Origin: a virus
Virus record (IMG/VR): IMGVR_UViG_3300045918_000228
Location: 1-38,126 of that record
DNA length: 38,126 bases
Strand: one strand, 5' to 3'
Part shown: in pieces, positions 30,274 through 37,610 of the stretch
How positions within the stretch are numbered: the first letter of the stretch is position 1
Layout: each line of letters begins with the position of its first letter
Translations under genes and position numbers: made by a program
Notes under the pieces: model-generated
Told to the model about the DNA's origin: nothing
Database searches by the model: none
Seen by the model: only the letters and a program-made list of their open reading frames with translations

Positions 30274-30403
30274 GCTCGCTACTCCTAATAAAAATTAACG
30301 TTGTTTAGTATACAGCGGTGGATTGCGCGCCGTCCTTCGCGGTGCGGCCTGCGCCATTTCTAGAGCAGCCGCGTTTTGTTTTGATCGTGGTCATGTTATT
30401 GAA

Positions 30404-30607
30404 CTAAATCAAACGGGAGGCGAGTTCTGCAACAGATTTAAGTGCCGCGAGCGCAGATTTTTTAGTTTTATGATTGTTGCTGATCGCGTTGTATTTATAT
30501 TCAACTCCTGCAAGCCTGCATATTTCCAAAACATCAGAATATCCACGACCATCGGCGTTAATGACACTCCATGTGGAATTAATTTTTTTAGCTGTAATTT
30601 GCAACAT
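30404..30607 (-). CDS. Small hypothetical early protein
   Basis: 67 residues with GGAG 8 bases before ATG 30607. Composition: a short beta region (LQITAKKINSTWSVINADGR) then helical (KKSALAALKSVAELASRLI). A frame from 30693 in another phase is a shadow. It is near the start of the early arm, downstream of the TACCCC module copy 1. No family recognised. Confidence 0.65.
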   Translation of the reverse strand: MLQITAKKINSTWSVINADGRGYSDVLEICRLAGVEYKYNAISNNHKTKKSALAALKSVAELASRLI

Positions 30608-30653
30608 TTTATTTCTCCATGGTTGTTGTTTCGATGTTGTGATCTTACGCCTA

Positions 30654-30752
30654 TCAACATCCCTGTATATACCCCAAAAGAGCTATATACCACGCGCCAG
30701 AATGACTACCCCATTTGGGGTATGGCACACTTTTTGATTCAGTGACTTGCAT
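30654..30752 (-). CDS. Possible 32-residue peptide at the start of the early arm
   Basis: MQVTESKSVPYPKWGSHSGA followed by WYIALLGYIQGC. GAGGTG lies 5 bases before ATG 30752. The frame runs over the TACCCC module copy 1. In copy 2 one frame reads SDIALMGYMQ, similar to WYIALLGYIQ here, which hints at a repeated short coding segment rather than, or in addition to, an operator. Confidence 0.4.
   Translation of the reverse strand: MQVTESKSVPYPKWGSHSGAWYIALLGYIQGC
30667..30722. repeat. Repeated TACCCC module, copy 1
   Basis: ATATACCCCAAAAGAGCTAT (30667-30686, then AT) and TACCCCATTTGGGGTA (30707-30722), the latter a 6-bp palindrome around ATTT. It shares both elements with 27314-27356. It lies between the divergent early and late arms, where operators and promoters of the early arm are expected. 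Confidence 0.55.
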
Positions 30753-30862
30753 ATAACACCTCATGGGTATTGACAAGTGTATAATTACATTATTCTACAC
30801 CAATTTATAATGTTTTCTTTATGGTTATTTGACCACCCATAAGAATTATTTATAAAAAATAC

Positions 30863-30891
30863 TTGACAATCGAATGGATCGCCTGTAGAGT
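30863..30891 (+). promoter_or_regulatory. Promoter P1
   Basis: TTGACA (30863-30868), 17-base spacer, TAGAGT (30886-30891), followed by TCGC and GTCAGG. The same -35, spacer length and -10 occur at 37223 and 37551. The -35 is a perfect sigma-70 match. Expected start is about 30898, giving a structured RNA and reading on into the packaging region. Confidence 0.8.
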
Positions 30892-30897
30892 TCGCAG

Positions 30898-31028
30898 CAA
30901 GTCAGGTGGCTCCTGACATTAACAAGGTGAATCCTCTTTGGTGAGGGTTGCTTATGTGTATTCCCACGTCCTTGTTCGTGCATGAATATAGGTTCGCCGA
31001 CCCAACTCTCACCCAAGAGGATTTTTTT
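30898..31028 (+). ncRNA. Predicted short structured RNA or attenuator after P1
   Basis: From the expected start of P1, a 6-bp hairpin GTCAGG-TGGCT-CCTGAC (30901-30917) is followed by a long stem: AATCCTCTTTGGTGAGGGTT (30930-30949, plus G) pairs with CAACTCTCACCCAAGAGGAT (31003-31022, plus T) over 21 positions with one mismatch and one G-U. Seven T follow at 31022-31028, so the stem can act as terminator. The RNA would be about 130 nt. The 3' arm also covers the ribosome binding site (AAGAGGA) of the next small gene. Confidence 0.6.
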
Positions 31029-31142
31029 ATGTGGTACGTCCTGGCAATTCTCGCGTTAATAGTCACCTGCATCATTTACCCGTTTTTTTTAGTTCTCCTT
31101 GTTTCTGCTGTATTTCTCACGTTGGCAATATCTAACGATTGA
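31029..31142 (+). CDS. Small membrane protein behind the P1 hairpin
   Basis: 37 residues: MWYVLAILALIVTCIIYPFF followed by LVLLVSAVFLTLAISND. Two hydrophobic stretches, or one long one. AAGAGGA lies 7 bases before ATG 31029 and is buried in the 3' arm of the upstream hairpin, so translation is probably regulated. A longer in-frame start at 30954 would lie in the hairpin loop and is less likely. Confidence 0.55.
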   Translation: MWYVLAILALIVTCIIYPFFLVLLVSAVFLTLAISND

Positions 31143-32031
31143 CCGCCCAGGTGCTAAGGCCTGGCGGTTGACCACAGCCATCAGCCCTTAGCGTCTAGGT
31201 TGACCGCGAGAGATCGCGGCGGATTGTAAAGAGGGGCAGCTTCAAACCATCGAAGCCACGACTAGGATGATCGTCAACGCCGAGAGGCGGTTATACCCGA
31301 TCTAAACTACCCAAAATCTTAGCATTCAAAGCCACGCGACATCCTCTCAAATTCCACGGGGGGGTAAGGGGGGGTATGATTAAACACTGCGCAGCAACGA
31401 TAAACACAGAGCGCAACCCGCGCAAAGTTACCGCCAATAGCCAAAAGTCAGCCAAGCATTTTCTTTCAGTCGAAACGATGATACATGTTTCGCCCTCAAG
31501 TCAAAGTCAAACCCGCAGGGCAACTCGCCAGTTCTGAGCCGCTCACCGCTAGGCGCCATCCGCAACTCCTCAGTATCAACAGGATGCGTATCTCTTCTCT
31601 GCAGGCTGCTCTTTGCGTACCTCCCGTAGAGCATGACCATGCGACCCAAGCGGCAGCGCGCTCTATATCCGTGTGCGCGCGTATGTGTGCGGGTGCGTGA
31701 GTAGTTCGTTTATAGTGTGGTAGCTCACTCAACAATCCCTTCCAAGTACCTGATATTAATGACTATTTCTCGGTATTACCGGATGGGTTTTGGTAATACT
31801 TTGGTGTGCTGAATATTTGGGATAATGCAACTCTGACTTGCTTGCTGCTCTGTAGTGTTTCTGGTGAGCTGTATTTCTGTGACGTTGCTGCACTCAACTA
31901 TGGAAAGTTGAATTGGGTTTGAGGGTGGTCGTGGAGGTGGCGCACACATCTCATCAAAAAAAACAAAAAAAAGAATAATGTTTTTTAGTTAATATTATTA
32001 ACGGTTTGGACTGTCTTTTGTCTGGAAGTGC
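31143..32031 (+). other. Noncoding region with many hairpins
   Basis: About 890 bases without a convincing gene. Visible foldable elements: ACCGCC-C-AGG/CCTGGCGGT near 31143-31169; CCGCGA-GAGA-TCGCGG with a GNRA loop (31204-31219); GCGCGC pair near 31658-31680; GTATTACC/GGTAATAC (31773-31799); AGCTCAC/GTGAGCT closing about 31725-31879; TCAACT/AGTTGA near 31900. Also GGGGGGGTAAGGGGGGG (31358-31374). It may hold a large structured RNA and/or the packaging start near the terminase genes. No tRNA is seen. Confidence 0.45.
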
Positions 32032-32236
32032 GTGAGCACCACTCCTGAAAAGGCTCACCTGTGACGTAGTCATCGACGGGATTAGTATTATTCCTATTGA
32101 CAACGGTGCAAATAATGCATTATTCTTTATTGATGAACAGACGGAGAAAGTTAAAGTTTTACAGAATGTCTTGGCTAAAGGCATACGATTTGCGGTTGAC
32201 GCGCGGGATGAACGAACATTACGGGAGTTTGGTTAA
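32032..32236 (+). CDS. Possible small gene needing a +1 shift
   Basis: GTG 32032 (GGAAG upstream) opens MSTTPEKAHL and meets TGA at 32062. Skipping one base at CTG-T-GAC gives a smooth continuation, DVVIDGISIIPIDNGANNAL onward, of 57 residues to TAA 32236, directly before the next ATG. The downstream frame has no ATG, GTG or TTG of its own. This could be a programmed +1 shift, a decayed start or a one-base sequence error. No family recognised. Confidence 0.35.
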
Positions 32237-32500
32237 ATGAAAGAATGTGGAAAATGTGCTGATGCTGGGCGTCCTGCGCTAAAGGATGAGAGCGAGTTTT
32301 ACAAACGTTCTTTATCTGAAGATGGACTGCAATTAATCTGTAAATCGTGTTCAAAATTGAATTCAGAATTACAAGGAAAAAAAGCGAAGAGATTACGTGC
32401 TGTGAAGAAGGCGGCGAGGATTGAGTTGAAAAAAAAGATTGTCAACTCAGCAGGGCTGATTACTGCTGACGGGGCGAAGAGCGCTGCACCCGACGCTTAA
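32237..32500 (+). CDS. Small zinc-binding protein upstream of terminase
   Basis: 87 residues. CGKCADAG near the start and ICKSCSKLNSELQG near residue 35 give a CxxC...CxxC zinc site like that of small HNH-related or zinc-ribbon phage proteins; the HNH catalytic residues are not visible. The C-terminal half is basic and helical. It starts at the base after the previous stop and lies 16 bases before the large terminase, the usual place of a small terminase, but this is only position. Confidence 0.65.
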   Translation: MKECGKCADAGRPALKDESEFYKRSLSEDGLQLICKSCSKLNSELQGKKAKRLRAVKKAARIELKKKIVNSAGLITADGAKSAAPDA

Positions 32501-32515
32501 ATCGGGTGACCTACA

Positions 32516-34336
32516 ATGGCTGAAATAATCAAACCGGCTTTTTCTGCTGAAAAATTTCTTGAGAAGTTTTATGAGTTCGCGGCGACCATTACGATCAGCA
32601 CGAAGGAGTTTGGTCGTCTTCGGCTGACGAAAGACAAGTTGCTTGGAACGCAGATTTATTTCGTTGAGGAAGTTGCGAAAGGTCTTGAGGCTGGTGTGCA
32701 TGAGTTTTATTGTTTGAAGGGTCGCCAAGCATCGGTCACAACGATCTGTCTGATACTGGATGCGTTCTGGCTTGGTAGACACAAGGGATTAACAGGCGCT
32801 TTGGTCACGCACAACGATGATGCTCGTGTGATGTTCCGTGACACGTTCAAGCAGATTGCGGCGACCACCAAAGCGCCGATGAAGATTTCGTTTGTGACGA
32901 ACAACAAGACGTTGCTGGTGACAAGGGGAAATAACAATCGCATGGCGTACCTTGTTGCTGGCAAGGGGGCGAACAGCGCGCTTGGTAAGGGTAATGCGCT
33001 GACGTTCTGCCACTTGACTGAGGAGTCTGCATATGGTGACGAGGAGGGCCTTGCCTCGCTGTCAGCGACTTTTGCCCAGACCAACCCTGACCGGCTGTTT
33101 ATTCACGAGTCCACGGCGCAGGGGTACAACCACTATCACATTAGCTGGGGGATGGCCAAGGAGTCCTCGACAGCGATTGCGATATTTGTCGGGTGGTGGC
33201 GGAACCAGCTTTTCAAGAAGGCAAAAGATTCACCTGAGTACAAGTGCTATTGGGATGGGAAGTTGCTTCCTGAGGAACGAAAGTGGGTGCGAGAGATCAA
33301 GCAGATTTATGATTTTGACATTGACGACGAGCAGATGGCGTGGTGGCGCTGGTGCCTGGCAGAGCAGACAAAGGACGAATTCATCCAGTACCAGAACTAC
33401 CCTCCGACAGAGCACTATGCGTTTGTGAAGTCTGGATCGTTGTTTTTTTCTGGTGCGAGAATCAACGAAGAGTTCAAGCTGGCGATCAAGACGAAGCCGG
33501 ACATGTACCGGTTTGTTCTTGGCGAAGGGTTTGAAGATACTGAATTGGTTCAGTCATCAGAGCGTATGTGCAATATTCGGGTGTGGGAGAAGCCTGTGGC
33601 AGGCGCTTACTACGCCATTGGTGCTGACCCTGCTTACGGGTCGTCCGATTGGAAGGACAGGTTCGTGGCACAGGTATATCGCTGCTACGCCGACGGAATG
33701 GACCAGGTAGCAGAGTTCTGCACGGCTGATTGCTCCCCTTACCAGTTCGCATGGGTGATTTGCTACTTGGGAGGCGCGTACCTTGCGCCAACCGGTTCGA
33801 AGGTAATGTTGAATCTTGAGTTAAACGGGCCGGGTCAGTCGGTATGGCGCGAGATTTTGAACCTGAAGCGACTGTCGATTGTTTCTCAGACCGAGGCAGG
33901 AAAGAAAATATTTTCCGTGGTATCGAATCTTGAGACGTTCATGTACAAGCGAGCGGACTCTGCCGGGGCACCTACCGCTTTCCATACGATCAGCACGACG
34001 AAGGAAAAAGAACGGATGCTGATAGCCTTTAAAGATAACTTTGAAAGGGGTATCATCAAGGTGCATTCGAGGGGTTTGATTGACGAGATGCGTAGTGTTG
34101 AACGTGACGGTTCGTTCATCGGCGCACCCAACCGGCAGAAGGATGATCGGGTTATTGGTTCTGCGCTTGCGACAACTGTGTGGACGGATTACCTGATAAC
34201 ACGGTTGATCGTGGCACGGCCAGGTGGATTGACGCGGGAAGTTTCACAGAAGATTGAAGCTGCAGGTGAAGTTGGGCACCCGATAAACATGGCGAAGTTT
34301 TTAGCAGAAAGGATGGCATCAAATGCAAGAAGATAA
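32516..34336 (+). CDS. terL: Terminase large subunit
   Basis: 606 residues. ATPase part: Walker A-like LKGRQASVTT (67-76, a variant form) and Walker B FCHLTEES with Glu169/Glu170 (164-171). Nuclease part (RNase H fold): Asp371 in YYAIGADPAYGSSD, Glu435 in LNLELNGPG and Asp543/Asp544 in RQKDDRVIG. It pumps phage DNA into the procapsid and cuts it. The start is GGTGACC-supported. The overlap with the next gene is 14 bases. A circularly permuted genome suggests headful (pac) packaging. Confidence 0.92.
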   Translation: MAEIIKPAFSAEKFLEKFYEFAATITISTKEFGRLRLTKDKLLGTQIYFVEEVAKGLEAGVHEFYCLKGRQASVTTICLILDAFWLGRHKGLTGALVTHNDDARVMFRDTFKQIAATTKAPMKISFVTNNKTLLVTRGNNNRMAYLVAGKGANSALGKGNALTFCHLTEESAYGDEEGLASLSATFAQTNPDRLFIHESTAQGYNHYHISWGMAKESSTAIAIFVGWWRNQLFKKAKDSPEYKCYWDGKLLPEERKWVREIKQIYDFDIDDEQMAWWRWCLAEQTKDEFIQYQNYPPTEHYAFVKSGSLFFSGARINEEFKLAIKTKPDMYRFVLGEGFEDTELVQSSERMCNIRVWEKPVAGAYYAIGADPAYGSSDWKDRFVAQVYRCYADGMDQVAEFCTADCSPYQFAWVICYLGGAYLAPTGSKVMLNLELNGPGQSVWREILNLKRLSIVSQTEAGKKIFSVVSNLETFMYKRADSAGAPTAFHTISTTKEKERMLIAFKDNFERGIIKVHSRGLIDEMRSVERDGSFIGAPNRQKDDRVIGSALATTVWTDYLITRLIVARPGGLTREVSQKIEAAGEVGHPINMAKFLAERMASNARR

Positions 34337-34598
34337 AGCACTTGAATCAAGTTTAGAGAACGCAATCAGGGAAAATATTGCACTGGAAACGCGCATCATC
34401 GAACTGGAAGCTCACATCACGGCGCAAGCTGATGTGATCGAAGGATTAAAAAAAGAGGTTGAGCAATCACTATTACTTGTTTCCAAGGCGGATGAGGATC
34501 GTATTAAATTGTTTGGTTATTTTATGATGAGCCTCACGAAAAACGAGAAGGAAGCGATAAAGGAAATTATCATCAGAGAATACGGAACGAAAGATTAA
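34323..34598 (+). CDS. Small coiled-coil protein
   Basis: 91 residues. Residues 5-55 form a heptad-type coiled coil (LESSLENAIRENIALETRII, then ELEAHITAQADVIEGLKKEV). The C-terminal part is also helical (TKNEKEAIKEIIIREYG). It overlaps terL by 14 bases, suggesting a packaging partner or accessory protein. No family recognised. Confidence 0.65.
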   Translation: MQEDKALESSLENAIRENIALETRIIELEAHITAQADVIEGLKKEVEQSLLLVSKADEDRIKLFGYFMMSLTKNEKEAIKEIIIREYGTKD

Positions 34599-34599
34599 A

Positions 34600-35061
34600 T
34601 TGGACTCCGTAAAACCAAAGCGCAAAGGCAAGCAACCTTACGATTTATCGTGTCTGAAATACACGCAAGATCAAATTCGCTTGAAGTTGCAGAAATATTG
34701 TGGAATTACCAGAGCCCTTAAAAGTCGTAGCCCGGCGCTTGGTTTTGCTAAAAGTACAAAGATCAGCCTTAAAGAAATATCGGCGATTTCAAAAATAGAT
34801 TACAGGAATTTAATTTCGTTCAGGAAAAACAAATTCAAACTATGCCGTGCGCAATTGATGCGTTTGATTGATGCAATTGACCTATGCGACAGCGGTAGAG
34901 TTGTGAAAACACAGTCAGGGGTTTACACTATCCATGATGATCCGCAAGTGGAACCTGTACGCGAGATGCACATAGATGTGTTTGGAGGAAGGATTTTGCC
35001 GGGAGTTACGATAGTAAAAGCGCCAAGTAAAATGCCTTCTTTTGATAAACTTTTCGGGTAA
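34600..35061 (+). CDS. Helix-turn-helix-like DNA-binding protein
   Basis: 153 residues with a TTG start at 34600, one base after the previous stop. A basic N-terminus (KPKRKGKQPYD) and the segment ISLKEISAISKIDYRNLISF followed by RKNKFKLCRAQLMRLIDAI look like a helix-turn-helix of the Cro/cI class. The last 45 residues are a beta-rich tail. It lies between terminase and portal, so it could be a regulator or the missing small terminase, which also uses a helix-turn-helix. Both are inference. Confidence 0.6.
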   Translation: MDSVKPKRKGKQPYDLSCLKYTQDQIRLKLQKYCGITRALKSRSPALGFAKSTKISLKEISAISKIDYRNLISFRKNKFKLCRAQLMRLIDAIDLCDSGRVVKTQSGVYTIHDDPQVEPVREMHIDVFGGRILPGVTIVKAPSKMPSFDKLFG

Positions 35062-35066
35062 AAAAT

Positions 35067-35558
35067 ATGAGTATCTTACACACATGGAACTGCATTGCAC
35101 ACGGAGAATTCAAGTCATTTGAAGGCGTTTGTGTGCATGGTTGCGGAACCACAATGGTTCACAAGGTTCTTGGATGCGCCATTTCTGTTGGGAAGTCCAA
35201 GGCAACATCTTCGATGGTTGACAGCAAGATGCGCGACATTGCCGCACAGTTCGGTGTGACTGACCTTGATATCAGGGATGGGCGGTCTTCCGTGCCAAAC
35301 GATTTCAATTTTAACGAAACACGTGACGAAAGCAGGATGCGCTTGGCAGGCCAGACTTATTCCGTGCCAAACGATCCGCAAGAATGCGAAGTGATGAACG
35401 GTGAATTCGTCAACAAACGAGACGACGCAGCGGCCATAGGTCGCGCAGGAACATCGAGTGATAGCAATATGACGCAAGCAATGAAGGGGTATTTTTCAGA
35501 AGCACTGAAGAAAAATACACATATTTCAGCTTCCGATAATTCACAGATACCAGCATAA
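35067..35558 (+). CDS. Hypothetical protein with N-terminal Cys/His motif
   Basis: 163 residues. The N-terminal 30 residues contain Cys9, His12, Cys22 and Cys26 (TWNCIAHGEFKSFEGVCVHG), a possible zinc knuckle. Two copies of S-V-P-N-D occur (near 73 and 93); the remainder is polar. It ends with TAATG shared with the portal gene. Function unknown. Confidence 0.65.
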   Translation: MSILHTWNCIAHGEFKSFEGVCVHGCGTTMVHKVLGCAISVGKSKATSSMVDSKMRDIAAQFGVTDLDIRDGRSSVPNDFNFNETRDESRMRLAGQTYSVPNDPQECEVMNGEFVNKRDDAAAIGRAGTSSDSNMTQAMKGYFSEALKKNTHISASDNSQIPA

Positions 35559-37222
35559 TGAAAATCCCATCAGAAATTGGTCAGCGCAACCTGTTTTACA
35601 CAGAACTCATTGAAAAATGTCTGTGCAGCCGAGAAAACCGAAAGGGTCAGTACGATGCGCTGAGAATGTACTATCTGTTCGGTGGTGACGGAAGCGTTGC
35701 GTGTGCGTTCAACAAAGTCTACCCTCACATCGACCTGCTCACATCGTTCCTGTTCAGTTCTGAGACGACAAAATTCATGGTTGCGCTGGGTGCGAATGCG
35801 GAAGAAGTTGAACATGGGCGCGTCCAGGTGCTAGGTCGCGCAGTAAATGACCGTTGGCTTGAGAGCGGCGCCGACAAAATCATGTCTGGCGCGATAACAT
35901 GGGCGCTGGTGAACAACACAATGCTGGTGAAGCTCGTTCCGGTAGTGAATGAAGTAACAAAAGACCTTGAAATAAACCCATTTTCAGTTCATCCGTCTAC
36001 TTTTGGCGTGTTGCGCGAAGATATTTCATTTTTGGATAGGCAGGAAGCGTTTGTCCACACGTATTACACCACTCACAGCCAACTTGAGATTGACCTAAGC
36101 GGCCACTCCAAGGCAAAAGAAATTCTTGCGGGGCTAAGTGCCTCACCGGGTGTCAGCCAGACAGAAAACGGTATAGACAGGCTGATAATGTCTGTTCTTC
36201 AGCCGCTATCACAATCCACACCGACCAACGGACAGATGCAATTTTCTCTGTCTGCCAGCATCAGCTATTCACCGGAGGTCGCTGAGGACGTTGTTGAGAT
36301 GGTAGAGCTTTGGGTGTGGAATACTGACGAAAACGACTACCAAGTAGTGACCAAGATCAAGGACGGTGCGCTAATTTACGACCGAAAGAACTTCTTTCTT
36401 GAAGGTGAGCATCCGTTTGTCCAAGTGTGCCCGTTGCCGTTGCCGTTCTACTTTTGGGGCATGTCCGAGGTGGCCGGTCTGTCCATGCTTCAGGACTGGC
36501 GCAACGAGCGCGTAGAACAAGTCAGGAAACTACTCAATCTTCAGGTCAAGCCGCCCACTTCACAATCAGGAATGGGGATCCCCGATGAGATGGCCTACGC
36601 TCTATTCTGTGAAGGCGGTCTGTTGGCTGACAAGACGGGCGGCATGGGCGGCAGCGCCAATGTAAAACGGTTCGCACCCATCATTCCGCCGGACATTTTT
36701 GCAGTCATTCACGAGATTGACGCGGCCTTCTCAGAACACTCAGGATTGCCCCCAACAATTCAAGGCAAGGGTGATGCAGGCGTTCGTTCGGGATCGCAGA
36801 CAAGCCAGCTTGCGCGGCTTGGTTCGTCACGTATCAAGAAGCGGTCGCTGGTTATCGAGGACTCGCTAGAGAAGATCGCCACGATGTACCTGAAGTTGAT
36901 GCAGAAGTATGATCCATCGGTTTATTTGGATGATGAAAAAAGGCCGTTCACAGCGTCACAGTTCACGTCAGAATTCACGGTCAAGGTCGATGCCCATTCC
37001 AACAGCCCGATATTTATCGAGGATAAACGAGAGCTTGCCTTCTCAATGCTTCAGCAGCACTTGATTGACCGTGCCCGTGCCATTGACATAGTTGACCCGC
37101 CAAACAAGGAAATAATGCTTCGTGAGTTGAAGAAAATGGAAGCGAGCGAGGCTGAACAGCAGAAGGCCGCTATGCAGGAAAAGGAGAAGATCGAAGTGCT
37201 GAAGCACGGCGGAAAAGAATAG
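35558..37222 (+). CDS. Portal protein
   Basis: 554 residues. N-terminal helices (YTELIEKCLCSRENRKGQYD), the stem/wing region and a typical C-terminal part (FSEHSGLPPTIQGKGDAGVR; RIKKRSLVIEDSLEKIATMY; HLIDRARAIDIVDPP) match podovirus-type portal or head-tail connectors. It forms the dodecameric ring through which terminase moves DNA. It follows terminase by about 1.2 kb and its last codon abuts promoter P2. The family is clear from pattern and synteny. Confidence 0.85.
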   Translation: MKIPSEIGQRNLFYTELIEKCLCSRENRKGQYDALRMYYLFGGDGSVACAFNKVYPHIDLLTSFLFSSETTKFMVALGANAEEVEHGRVQVLGRAVNDRWLESGADKIMSGAITWALVNNTMLVKLVPVVNEVTKDLEINPFSVHPSTFGVLREDISFLDRQEAFVHTYYTTHSQLEIDLSGHSKAKEILAGLSASPGVSQTENGIDRLIMSVLQPLSQSTPTNGQMQFSLSASISYSPEVAEDVVEMVELWVWNTDENDYQVVTKIKDGALIYDRKNFFLEGEHPFVQVCPLPLPFYFWGMSEVAGLSMLQDWRNERVEQVRKLLNLQVKPPTSQSGMGIPDEMAYALFCEGGLLADKTGGMGGSANVKRFAPIIPPDIFAVIHEIDAAFSEHSGLPPTIQGKGDAGVRSGSQTSQLARLGSSRIKKRSLVIEDSLEKIATMYLKLMQKYDPSVYLDDEKRPFTASQFTSEFTVKVDAHSNSPIFIEDKRELAFSMLQQHLIDRARAIDIVDPPNKEIMLRELKKMEASEAEQQKAAMQEKEKIEVLKHGGKE

Positions 37223-37251
37223 TTGACACGCTGAAAAATGTTATGTAGAGT
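37223..37251 (+). promoter_or_regulatory. Promoter P2
   Basis: TTGACA (37223-37228), 17-base spacer, TAGAGT (37246-37251), followed by TCGC and GTCAGG as after P1. It starts at the base after the portal stop. The leader contains GGCTGCCTT/AAGGTGGCC, a 9-bp stem with two G-U pairs. It would transcribe only the 17-codon basic peptide, which has its own terminator. Confidence 0.85.
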
Positions 37252-37310
37252 TCGCGTCAGGGTTTGGCTGCCTTCCCTTTAAGGTGGCCACGCAAGTTAA
37301 GGAGATTACC

Positions 37311-37364
37311 ATGCGTAAAGGCCGTAAGCACAGCCGCAAGGCAGGTCGTAAGTCTAAGCGTTAA
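37311..37364 (+). CDS. 17-residue highly basic peptide
   Basis: MRKGRKHSRKAGRKSKR: 10 of 17 residues are Lys or Arg, plus one His. AAGGAG lies 6 bases before ATG 37311. The gene has its own promoter P2 and its own UUCG terminator, so a short and probably abundant mRNA is expected. The composition resembles protamines and the small DNA-binding J proteins of microviruses, so a DNA-condensing virion peptide is a reasonable guess; a ribosomal or regulatory role is also possible. Confidence 0.7.
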   Translation: MRKGRKHSRKAGRKSKR

Positions 37365-37437
37365 GCCTAGCAACCGGGGCAGCGTCAGATGCCCTCCAAA
37401 TTCCAGCTTCCCCGCAGTCCCCACTGCAATCTCCCGA

Positions 37438-37461
37438 CCCCGCTTCGGCGGGGATTTTTTT
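37438..37461 (+). terminator. UUCG-loop terminator after the basic peptide
   Basis: CCCCGC-TTCG-GCGGGG (37438-37453), a perfect 6-bp stem with the very stable TTCG loop, followed by ATTTTTTT. It separates the basic peptide unit from promoter P3. Confidence 0.92.
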
Positions 37462-37550
37462 CGCCATGACTAACCGCGTTAGTTAGTACTCACTAACACG
37501 AATAATACAGTTTTATTGAGTTACAACGATAGCAAGCACTCACAAAGTTC

Positions 37551-37579
37551 TTGACAACAGTAAATTTCATGCTTAGAGT
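37551..37579 (+). promoter_or_regulatory. Promoter P3 of the structural operon
   Basis: TTGACA (37551-37556), 17-base spacer, TAGAGT (37574-37579). It lies 31 bases before the first structural gene (ATG 37611) and 90 bases after the terminator. It shares the -35, spacer length and -10 of P1 and P2. Confidence 0.85.
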
Positions 37580-37610
37580 GCATGGAAATCGTACCCATAA
37601 GAGGCGCTAA

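Noticed and set aside
30305-30394. 29-codon - strand frame between radC-like and 30404 genes
   Set aside because: No ribosome binding site and no recognisable composition. It may be leader sequence only.
31485-31735. ORFs of 60-80 codons on both strands in the noncoding region
   Set aside because: Odd composition, no ribosome binding sites and overlap with several hairpins. Noncoding is the simpler reading.
32096-32126. TTGACA with an 18-base spacer and TATTCT as a terminase promoter
   Set aside because: It lies inside the candidate 32032 coding frame and does not share the TAGAGT element of the three clear promoters. Weak.
31954-32184. 76-codon - strand ORF before the packaging genes
   Set aside because: It ends in a Phe/Lys-rich run coded by A tracts, has no ribosome binding site, and lies opposite the candidate 32032 gene.
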